Of a stretch of 12,570 nt of DNA, positions 7,898 through 12,570 are shown piece by piece (the stretch's first letter is position 1; every line of letters begins with the position of its first letter). The notes below the pieces were generated by a model. The model had not been told where the DNA came from and searched no databases. It worked only from the letters and a program-made list of their open reading frames with translations. The stretch is from an uncultured Lachnospiraceae bacterium (GTDB lineage: Bacteria > Bacillota > Clostridia > Lachnospirales > Lachnospiraceae): contig CALGGH010000001.1 of NCBI GenBank assembly GCA_937916415.1, positions 1-12,570 on the forward strand, given 5' to 3'. The position numbers were made by a program, and so were the translations under genes.

Positions 7898-8295
7898 CAA
7901 CGGCGGAATTTGAAAAGGAACTGACTTCGAAATACGGATACGTCGCATATTATGACACCGGCATCGTGATGTTTAGAAAAGACGTGCCGGTTGAAGAGAT
8001 GGAAAAGGACGTAAGGGCCAGGGCCGCGGCACTGGGCTATAATGGGTCATGGGGAGTCAAGGGTTATCTTAAATCCGACAAGGCCCACAGGTTCGGCACG
8101 GTGACAGCACCGGCCTCATTGCCTAAGGATGATGCCGTGATGACTCAGTCTCCATCTGCTGCTGCTGCTGATGATGATGATGACGGACAGGACGGCGGCG
8201 TGAACGCGTCAGCACCGGATGGCCTCATGAGCGGTGACGCGGAAGCCGGGGCGGATGACGGCTTCGAGCAGATGTCGTTTGCTGACTTCATGTAA
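7894..8295 (+). CDS. Small unrecognised protein with folded N-terminus and acidic disordered tail
   Basis: I do not recognise the family. It starts at GTG 7894, overlapping the lysA stop as GTGA, with ribosome site AGAGG at 7881-7885, so expression is likely coupled to lysA. Of 133 residues, about 1-68 look folded, with alternating helices and strands (KELTSKYGYVAYYDTGIVMF, then a helix of charged residues, then GSWGVKGYLK). Residues about 72-122 are low-complexity and acidic, with an Ala4-Asp5 run encoded by GCT and GAT triplet runs. The protein ends in an aromatic tip, FEQMSFADFM. The plan of fold, acidic linker and terminal motif recalls proteins that dock through a C-terminal peptide, but that is only an architectural parallel. 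No signal peptide or membrane helix is visible. Confidence 0.75.
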   Translation: MTTAEFEKELTSKYGYVAYYDTGIVMFRKDVPVEEMEKDVRARAAALGYNGSWGVKGYLKSDKAHRFGTVTAPASLPKDDAVMTQSPSAAAADDDDDGQDGGVNASAPDGLMSGDAEAGADDGFEQMSFADFM

Positions 8296-8450
8296 GGATC
8301 TGTTACAGAATAACTTTTAATTTTGCTTGTCTGCTTTCTCGGCTGCTTCGTCAGAAATCCTCGCTGTACCTCAGTACAGCTGAGGTTTCTTCCTTGCAGA
8401 CAAAAAAGCATCCGGCGCAAAATTTAAAAGTTATTTCTGAACAGCTCCTA
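8293..8450. repeat. Nested palindrome of about 155 bp with imperfect terminal inverted repeats
   Basis: The outer arms are 8293-8326 and 8417-8450, roughly 34 bases each and complementary apart from a few single-base bulges (cores ATAACTTTTAATTTTGC and GCAAAATTTAAAAGTTAT). Inside, TGTCTGC (8328-8334) pairs with GCAGACA (8396-8402). The centre holds a hairpin: GCTGTAC (8363-8369), loop CTCA, GTACAGC (8374-8380), continued by CCTC/GAGG and GAAA/TTTC with one-base bulges. The element begins at the stop codon of the upstream gene and lies between convergent genes. It could be a MITE-like intergenic element, a bidirectional terminator, or both. I see no clear target-site duplication and no open reading frame inside. 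Confidence 0.8.
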
Positions 8451-8463
8451 AGCGGCCGGCCGA

Positions 8464-8548
8464 CACCGGCATTTGCATAGGCATGGGCATCAGTTTGGGC
8501 ATTTGCATAAGCACGGATCCCGGCATAAGCATAGGCATCAGTATGCCC
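8464..8548. repeat. Degenerate short repeats of GGCAT/GCATA type next to the HAD-gene stop
   Basis: GGCATTTGCATA occurs at about 8469 and again at about 8499, and related words (GGCATAAGCATA, GGCATCAGT twice) fill the stretch between the palindrome and the end of the minus-strand gene. Read on the minus strand in a frame shifted from that gene, it would encode an Ala/Tyr/Asn-rich repeat (TDAYAYAG, TDAHAYANA). It may be a simple-sequence spacer or the remains of a frameshifted C-terminal extension. The rest of the gap (8451-8463) holds the palindrome CGGCCGGCCG. Confidence 0.55.
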
Positions 8549-8870
8549 GGGTGTACATCATCTCGGGCAGCCTTGCCTTGTCATCAATGTAATAATCGCA
8601 CGTGATCTTGCGTGAGTTGCTGCCGTATTGTTCGACGATCTCAGGCAGGTTGTCATTGACCGCGTCAAATTCCAGCTGCTGTTCGCTGCACCAGGATATC
8701 GCCAGCTCGAGGGCGGCCCCCGCGCGGCACGTCCAGAGGATGAGCTTGTTGCCCATCTTTTTCCACGTTTTGAGATATTCTATCAAGGGGATGTTGGGTT
8801 CTCCGACGTCGGGCCAGGAACTGAAGCACAGGGTTCCGTCAAAGTCGACTGCCATAATCTGATAATCCAT
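8538..8870 (-). CDS. Small HAD-superfamily hydrolase without cap domain
   Basis: The 110-residue protein carries the HAD motifs: DFDGTL (Asp9 nucleophile and Asp11), Thr47 in LILWTC (motif II) and Asp96-Asp97 in YYIDDKA (metal-binding motif IV). There is no room for a cap domain, so the active site would be open, as in phosphatases that act on large or exposed substrates. Similar short HAD proteins with GEPN-x(n)-LIEYL and FDAVNDNLPEI occur in clostridia and phages; I infer a phosphatase, with unknown substrate. The start is ATG at 8870, preceded on the minus strand by AGGAGGT (8874-8880). A longer frame to 9053 runs through the promoter and operators and is not real. It converges on the upstream operon, with the nested palindrome between. 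Three LexA-like boxes lie upstream. Confidence 0.85.
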   Translation of the reverse strand: MDYQIMAVDFDGTLCFSSWPDVGEPNIPLIEYLKTWKKMGNKLILWTCRAGAALELAISWCSEQQLEFDAVNDNLPEIVEQYGSNSRKITCDYYIDDKARLPEMMYTRAY

Positions 8871-8918
8871 ACTACCTCCTAACCCGGAGACGTAAGTGAT
8901 CAAACGCCTCCTGAAATG

Positions 8919-8932
8919 CGAACTTATGTTTG
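8919..8932 (+). promoter_or_regulatory. lexA box: LexA-box-like site 1 (CGAACTTATGTTTG)
   Basis: This fits 12 of 14 positions of the Gram-positive LexA/DinR box CGAACRNRYGTTYC. It lies in the predicted leader of the HAD gene, downstream of its promoter, where bound repressor would block elongation or clearance. Confidence 0.5.
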
Positions 8933-8943
8933 CCGTCATGTTT

Positions 8944-8972
8944 ATGATAGAACAATTGTTCGAAAAAATCAA
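8944..8972 (-). promoter_or_regulatory. Predicted vegetative promoter for the HAD gene
   Basis: On the minus strand, TTGATT (8967-8972) and TATCAT (8944-8949) are separated by exactly 17 bases. This matches a housekeeping sigma promoter (4 of 6 and 5 of 6 consensus bases). Transcription would begin near 8937, giving a leader of about 65 bases. A LexA-like palindrome fills the spacer, a classic place for repression. Confidence 0.6.
8949..8962 (+). promoter_or_regulatory. lexA box: LexA-box-like site 2 (AGAACAATTGTTCG)
   Basis: The core GAACAATTGTTC (8950-8961) is a perfect 12-base palindrome with the GAAC-N4-GTTC spacing of Gram-positive LexA boxes. Read on the minus strand it fits 12 of 14 positions of the consensus. 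It sits between the -10 and -35 elements of the HAD-gene promoter, which is the strongest positional argument for repression. Confidence 0.6.
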
Positions 8973-8983
8973 CCGCAAGATGT

Positions 8984-8997
8984 AGTACGTATGTTCG
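8984..8997 (+). promoter_or_regulatory. lexA box: LexA-box-like site 3 (AGTACGTATGTTCG)
   Basis: On the minus strand this reads CGAACATACGTACT and fits 12 of 14 positions of the LexA consensus, with one half-site (CGAAC) intact and the other degenerate. It lies upstream of the HAD-gene -35 element and toward the chemotaxis receptor gene. Starts of the three sites are 30 and 35 bases apart, close to three helical turns, compatible with cooperative binding. Confidence 0.4.
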
Positions 8998-9010
8998 CGG
9001 ACAACACAAT

Positions 9011-9110
9011 AGATATACCTATATGCCGATTTGAAATAACGAAATCGGTTCATTTAAAACAGATATACCTATATGCCGATTTGGAATAACAAAATCGGTT
9101 CATTTAAATA
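9011..9110 (+). repeat. Tandem 50-bp repeat, two copies, each with an internal hairpin
   Basis: Bases 9011-9060 and 9061-9110 match at 46 of 50 positions. Each unit contains the inverted repeat CCGATTT (9026-9032; 9076-9082) and AAATCGG (9042-9048; 9092-9098) around a 9-base loop, preceded by AGATATACCTATATG. The array lies directly upstream of the chemotaxis receptor gene, so it could be a double operator, a duplicated promoter, or paired RNA hairpins. Confidence 0.9.
9055..9082 (+). promoter_or_regulatory. Sigma-28 (SigD/FliA)-like promoter for the chemotaxis receptor gene
   Basis: TAAA at 9055-9058 is followed after 16 bases by GCCGATTT at 9075-9082. The motility sigma factor prefers TAAA-N14-16-GCCGATAA/T. 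The -35 element comes from the end of repeat copy 1 and the -10 element from copy 2, so the duplication creates the promoter. The GCCGAT at 9025-9030 in copy 1 lacks a TAAA at the right distance. A weaker vegetative reading (TTGGAA at 9081 and TTAAAT at 9104, 17-base spacer) is the main alternative. Confidence 0.55.
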
Positions 9111-9116
9111 TATACT

Positions 9117-9130
9117 TATAGTTAACTATA
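9117..9130. promoter_or_regulatory. Perfect 14-bp palindrome TATAGTTAACTATA in the receptor-gene leader
   Basis: This perfect palindrome lies 10 bases before the AAAGGAG ribosome site (9141-9147) and downstream of the predicted sigma-28 start. It could bind a dimeric regulator such as the LysR protein encoded downstream, or may simply be AT-rich spacer. Confidence 0.35.
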
Positions 9131-9156
9131 AATTTTACACAAAGGAGCGTATGAAC

Positions 9157-10869
9157 ATGAATCGAACTTCTGGTGAAAACAACAAGAAAACGGGGCATTT
9201 GGTCAGGCACGTCATCATGATCGCCATGGCCGGTCTGGTAATTCTGGCACTGCTGTTATGCATCGTGTCCTATGTTGAGATCCGCAATTCCTATCATGAG
9301 ATGGGAGAAGAAATGCTGGAGATCGCGTGCATTCAGCTCGAAAGTACCGCTGAGGACCTGTATGAAGGAGAGTGGCATCTCGAGAACGGAGTCCTGTATA
9401 AGGGCAGCTATAATGCCGAGGACCTGTTCCAGGCATACGTTGATGACCTTCGTCATGACACCGGCCTGCAGTACACCATGATCTTTGACAAGACGCGTTA
9501 CGTGACGACGATTGAAGGGATGAAGGGCAAGGACATATCCGACAAGGTATACGCCACGCTCAAGTCCGGCAATTCTTATGCGGATTTTAAGACCGACATA
9601 AACGGTACTAAATACTTTGTTTTCTATGCGCCCGTGATGCAGAACGGCCAGTACGTCGGAGCATTTTTCGCCGGATATGAGGCATCTGCCATTAATGCCC
9701 AGATGAACAGGAACGTGGGCATTCTCATCGGCATTACCATAGCGCTTGCAGCGTTGTTCTTTGTTTTTGGAATCATGCTTTCCAACAAGTATTCCAAGAT
9801 CATGAACAAGATCGCAGATTACGTGAACACGCTTGCAGGCGGCGACATGACCTTAAGGGTGGATGACGCCATGATTGCCCGCAATGATGAACTCGGCATC
9901 ATATCTAATGGCGTGAGCGAACTCAGCGGCAGGCTGAGCGAGATCGTGACCAACATCAAGCATGCATCCACCAGCGTGGGTGAATCTGCCACGGAGCTGG
10001 CTGCCATGTCAGAGCAGATATCCGCCACGACGGATGACGTGTCCAATGCGGTGCAGGAGATCGCCAGGGGCGCTACCGATCAGGCAGACACCATCCAGAA
10101 GGCTACCGAAAACGTGAGCATCCTGTCAGATGCCATAGAGGCAGTGGCAAACAATGCGGAGACGCTTGCGGATACTGCCGCCAGGATGAATGACAATTCC
10201 ACTTCTTCGGCTGAGGAACTCAAGAAGCTGTCGGCCAGCATGGATCACATGAGCACTGCCATGATGCAGATCAGTCAGAGCATATCCGAGACCAATGCAG
10301 CCGTTGAGGACATTAATGAAAAAGTGGACGGCATCACGAGCATAGCTTCACAGACCAACCTGCTTGCCCTCAACGCTTCCATCGAGGCGGCACGTGCCGG
10401 AGAGGCAGGACGCGGATTTGCGGTCGTTGCTGAGGAGATCGGCAACCTGGCCAATGATTCCGCCACCACCGCTGATGAGATCCGTGGCGTGATGCGCAAG
10501 CTCATAGAGGTTTCGACGGATGCCACCAACAAGGCCAAGGAAGTTGCGGGCATTCAGAACGAGGTTCAGTCCGTTCTCGATGATACCGTGGTTTCCATCA
10601 ATGAACTGATAGACGGCGTAAGCGTAACCGTGGACGGCGTATCGACCATATCCGGAGTTGCGGAGGAATGTGCAGCCTCCAAGGCGGTGATAGTGGACGC
10701 GATGAGTTCGCTTTCGGCCATTTCCGAGGAAAATGCGGCTTCATCACAGGAAACGTCAGCTTCCATGCAGGAACTGAACGCGACCATCAACGAGCTGGCA
10801 CAGTCCGCTGACGGACTCAACTCGCTGGCATCGGATCTTAATGAAGACGTTGGTTTCTTTACGATTTAA
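9157..10869 (+). CDS. Methyl-accepting chemotaxis receptor with Cache-like sensor
   Basis: A transmembrane chemoreceptor that passes ligand binding to CheA/CheW. From ATG 9157 it has 570 residues: a short basic N-terminus; TM1 (about 19-42); an outside Cache-like domain (about 43-185, with [18 protein letters not shown] and [19 protein letters not shown]); TM2 (187-209); a HAMP linker (210-265); and a long cytoplasmic coiled coil with the CheA/CheW hairpin near 386-432 ([20 protein letters not shown] then [17 protein letters not shown]). Gln/Glu-rich methylation helices flank the tip. The C-terminus VGFFTI is usual for Firmicutes receptors and lacks the NWETF CheR tether. The ribosome site AAAGGAG is 9 bases before ATG 9157 but only 3 before ATG 9151, so 9157 is preferred. 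The ligand is unknown; single-Cache sensors often bind small acids, which is inference here. Confidence 0.93.
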   Translation: MNRTSGENNKKTGHLVRHVIMIAMAGLVILALLLCIVSYVEIRNSYHEMGEEMLEIACIQLESTAEDLYEGEWHLENGVLYKGSYNAEDLFQAYVDDLRHDTGLQYTMIFDKTRYVTTIEGMKGKDISDKVYATLKSGNSYADFKTDINGTKYFVFYAPVMQNGQYVGAFFAGYEASAINAQMNRNVGILIGITIALAALFFVFGIMLSNKYSKIMNKIADYVNTLAGGDMTLRVDDAMIARNDELGIISNGVSELSGRLSEIVTNIKHASTSVGESATELAAMSEQISATTDDVSNAVQEIARGATDQADTIQKATENVSILSDAIEAVANNAETLADTAARMNDNSTSSAEELKKLSASMDHMSTAMMQISQSISETNAAVEDINEKVDGITSIASQTNLLALNASIEAARAGEAGRGFAVVAEEIGNLANDSATTADEIRGVMRKLIEVSTDATNKAKEVAGIQNEVQSVLDDTVVSINELIDGVSVTVDGVSTISGVAEECAASKAVIVDAMSSLSAISEENAASSQETSASMQELNATINELAQSADGLNSLASDLNEDVGFFTI

Positions 10870-10928
10870 CAGAATTGGAGGCCCCTTAAGGTACTCAGAC
10901 AGAATTTAGCTGGAAAACGGAGCGTGAA

Positions 10929-11837
10929 ATGTCGGTATCCTACGAGTATTACAAAATATTTTATTATGCAGCCAAATACCGGAGTTTCAACAAGGCAGCA
11001 AGCGCACTGAGAAACAGTCAGCCCAACATAACGAGAACGATCAACAACCTGGAATCCCTGCTGGGAGTAAGGCTTTTTGAACGGACGCATTCAGGCGTGA
11101 AGCTTACTCCAGAGGGGGAGGTCCTGTATAAGCACGTACAGGCGGCTCACAGACATTTTGAGATAGCCGAGGACGAGATCGAGAGCATACGCAGCATGCG
11201 GCTGGGAAACATCACCATCGGGTTTTCCATAGGCATCACCGACAAGCTGATCAATGAACTGGTGCTGCCCGTGCTCAGGAGCTTTCATGAGGCCTATCCT
11301 GACCTGCGCCTGCAGATATTCAACAATTCCACTCCGCAGCTGGTCAGGGACGTGGAAGAGGGAACCATGGACCTCGCCATAGTTACGACCAGCGGGGAGC
11401 ATGCCGGAAACGTCCGGGAACACATTTTGTACACGTTCAGGGACATAGTCATAGCCGGCAAGGCATACAGAGATCTGACGTCCGGTCCGGTATCACTGGA
11501 AAGCCTGACGCATCATCCGATCGTGAGCCTCTGGCATGAGACCGAGACTTATAATTTCTACAACGCCCACTTTGAGTCACGCGGGCTTAAGTTCGCGCCG
11601 ACAGTGGAAACGGCCACTGCGGGACAGGTGCTGTCGTTCGTGGAAAGCAACATGGGAATAGGTTTCATTTATCCGGATCATGCGAGCGAATCGCTGAGCA
11701 AGAAGACCGTATACGAACTGGAGATGGAGGAGAAGCTTCCCGAGAGGAAAATCAGCCTGATCCATTCACCCTCCCTTCAAAAGGGGTCTGCGGCATACAT
11801 GCTCAAGTCGTTTTTTGATCAGAACAAAAAGGCCTAA
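10929..11837 (+). CDS. LysR-type transcriptional regulator
   Basis: The 302-residue product has normal LysR length. The winged helix-turn-helix spans about residues 4-65 (YKIFYYAAKYRSFNKAASAL, then SQPNITRTINNLE, then LGVRLFERTHSGVKLTPEGE), followed by the linker helix and the co-inducer domain (about 92-298; LGNITIGFSIGIT, EGTMDLAIV, VESNMGIGFIYPD). It probably binds DNA as a tetramer and responds to a small molecule. Ribosome site ACGGAG (10917-10922) lies 6 bases before the ATG. It follows the chemoreceptor gene by 59 bases without a clear terminator, so read-through is possible. LysR proteins often control a divergent neighbour, but none is present; the next gene converges on it. Its target is unknown. 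Confidence 0.93.
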   Translation: MSVSYEYYKIFYYAAKYRSFNKAASALRNSQPNITRTINNLESLLGVRLFERTHSGVKLTPEGEVLYKHVQAAHRHFEIAEDEIESIRSMRLGNITIGFSIGITDKLINELVLPVLRSFHEAYPDLRLQIFNNSTPQLVRDVEEGTMDLAIVTTSGEHAGNVREHILYTFRDIVIAGKAYRDLTSGPVSLESLTHHPIVSLWHETETYNFYNAHFESRGLKFAPTVETATAGQVLSFVESNMGIGFIYPDHASESLSKKTVYELEMEEKLPERKISLIHSPSLQKGSAAYMLKSFFDQNKKA

Positions 11838-11858
11838 GGCCGTTAATTCAAACTTATT

Positions 11859-12440
11859 TTACCACCCGGAACTGGAGATCAGCTCGTAGGCATCATTTAC
11901 GTAGAGGACTTCGGTTCCGGGTATTGTTTCTATGAGCCGTATCCCCTCGTCAACGCCAAGCAAAAGACATATCGTGGACAGCGCGTCGGCATCCGCTGAA
12001 TGACGCGTGCGGACGGTGGCACTGTATGCTCCGTTGTCCGAGGGATAACCCGTACGCACGTCGATCACGTGATGATATATGCGTCCGCCGCTTTCGTAAT
12101 ACCTCTCGTATATGCCCGAGGTGACCAGCGACGCGTCCGTCAGTTCCACCGTAGCCGCCGTTTCACCCCTTGCTCCGAAGGGCTGCTGGATGCCGATGTT
12201 AAACGCCGTCCCGGCGGGTTTGGCACCTATGACGAGGACGTTGCCGCCGAGGTTGATTATGCCGCTCGTGACTCCGGATTCACGCAGCACTTCTTCGAGC
12301 CTGTCAGCCACGTAGCCCTTGGCCACGCTTCCCAGGTCAAGCCTTGAATCCGGATCGTCCATGGTAAGCAGGACTTCTCCGGCGGCATCGCCGTCTCTCA
12401 GGCGAATGAGCGTTCGGATGGTTTTAGCTGAATACTTCAT
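11859..12440 (-). CDS. apbE: FAD:protein FMN transferase ApbE, N-terminal part missing
   Basis: ApbE attaches FMN from FAD to a Thr of target proteins such as Rnf or Nqr subunits, usually at the outer membrane face. Core elements are present: LDLGSVAKGYVADR (34-47, FAD site), SGIINLGGN (59-67), VTSGIYERYY (106-115), YHHVIDVRTGYP (122-133) and the metal-site region SADADALST (148-156). VIDVRTG replaces the common IDPRTG. Complete ApbE proteins have some 100 or more residues ahead of the DLG-x-x-AKGY block; here only 33 precede it, so the lipobox, the early core and part of the FAD site are absent. The ATG at 12440 is merely the first in frame, after a TGA at 12452-12450. The gene is convergent with lysR. 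The break is discussed with the adjoining fragment. Confidence 0.8.
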   Translation of the reverse strand: MKYSAKTIRTLIRLRDGDAAGEVLLTMDDPDSRLDLGSVAKGYVADRLEEVLRESGVTSGIINLGGNVLVIGAKPAGTAFNIGIQQPFGARGETAATVELTDASLVTSGIYERYYESGGRIYHHVIDVRTGYPSDNGAYSATVRTRHSADADALSTICLLLGVDEGIRLIETIPGTEVLYVNDAYELISSSGW

Positions 12441-12570
12441 CGTTTTCTTTCAATCTGGTTGCATCCAATGAAATATCTTTGATGCGGCTGCCGTCGGCCT
12501 GTGTAATATCATAAACATTGTAAGCGTAGTCAAGGACGGCCTTAGTGTGATCCTGTCCGAGATCGGAAGA
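12424..12570 (-). pseudogene. Fragment resembling the C-terminal domain of a 5'-nucleotidase
   Basis: Read on the minus strand from the window end, an open frame of 48 codons ends at TAA 12426-12424, overlapping the ApbE frame by 17 bases. Its sequence, including VYDITQADGSRIKDISLD and LKENDEVFS, resembles the part of 5'-nucleotidase/cyclic phosphodiesterase C-terminal domains that reads YDI-x-x-P-x-GSRI, then a Gly-x-x-(L/V) turn, then D-x-x-F-x-V-A-x-N-N-Y. The expected A-x-N-N-Y-R continuation is missing, because the sequence switches to ApbE at that point. The first four residues (SSDL) derive from adapter-like bases. The family call rests on a short stretch and is tentative. Confidence 0.4.
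12560..12570 (+). other. Terminal 11 bases identical to the start of the Illumina adapter
   Basis: The window ends in AGATCGGAAGA, exactly the first 11 bases of the common Illumina TruSeq adapter. Its position at the very end, with nothing after it, fits untrimmed read-through at a contig edge and not genomic sequence. Confidence 0.75.

Noticed and set aside
8158..8183. GCT/GAT triplet run as a frameshift site or microsatellite disrupting orf133
   Set aside because: The run is in frame, the reading frame continues to a natural stop, and the residues fit an acidic linker.
8871..9053. N-terminal extension of the HAD protein up to an upstream ATG at 9053
   Set aside because: The AGGAGGT before ATG 8870 fits the start perfectly, and the HAD fold begins at once. 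The extension would translate the promoter, the LexA-like sites and part of the 50-bp repeat.
9011..9110. CRISPR array or integration attachment site
   Set aside because: The two units are directly adjacent with no unique spacers between them, no cas genes are present, and no integrase or tRNA gene lies nearby.
9073..9150. N-terminal extension of the chemoreceptor from ATG 9073
   Set aside because: It would translate repeat copy 2, the palindrome and the AAAGGAG ribosome site; the true start is 9157 or 9151.
12000..12347. Plus-strand open frame opposite apbE
   Set aside because: The minus strand carries clear ApbE motifs over the whole stretch; the plus frame has no ribosome site and no family resemblance.
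1..12570. tRNA or rRNA genes
   Set aside because: I looked for GGTTCGANNCC arms, CCA ends and conserved rRNA segments on both strands and found none that I could support.

Overview
The window reads as chromosomal DNA of a low-GC-lineage Gram-positive anaerobe of the class Clostridia, most likely Lachnospiraceae (gut or rumen). The clues are AGGAGG-type ribosome sites, a Firmicutes-type HelD, a clostridial variant of LysA, a Firmicutes-style methyl-accepting chemotaxis protein, and LexA boxes of the Gram-positive type. The placement is inferred from protein character; no database was searched. Both window ends look like contig ends: the left end lies inside a near-identical repeat, and the right end stops in a sequence identical to the start of an Illumina adapter.

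Left (1-2258): the 3' part of a large, unrecognised one-pass membrane protein. Its long acidic, Pro-rich cytoplasmic part carries about eight copies of an MSESDIEALLNG-like motif, which strongly resembles the CheY-binding N-terminal peptide of the flagellar switch proteins FliM and FliY. A Lys-rich stretch, one membrane helix and an outside TPR-like domain follow. This is the most interesting object in the window.

Middle (2399-8295): six tightly packed genes on the plus strand, hisH-hisF-ung-helD-lysA-orf133, several overlapping by 4 bases. They combine histidine synthesis (the glutaminase and cyclase of IGP synthase), uracil excision repair, an RNA-polymerase-recycling ATPase, lysine synthesis and a small protein with a disordered acidic tail. 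A structured leader with interleaved inverted repeats precedes hisH.

Centre right (8293-9150): a nested palindrome of about 155 bp directly follows the last operon gene. Next is a minus-strand gene for a small HAD-fold protein, whose promoter region holds three LexA-box-like sites, suggesting damage-inducible expression. A 50-bp tandem repeat then leads into a chemotaxis receptor gene and contains a sigma-28-like promoter.

Right (9157-12570): a membrane chemotaxis receptor with a Cache-like sensor, a LysR-type regulator on the same strand, and a convergent ApbE flavin transferase gene that lacks its N-terminal part. The ApbE sequence abuts, in another frame, what looks like the C-terminal piece of a 5'-nucleotidase. 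The junction and the adapter-like end together suggest that the last 130-150 bases are chimeric or artefactual.
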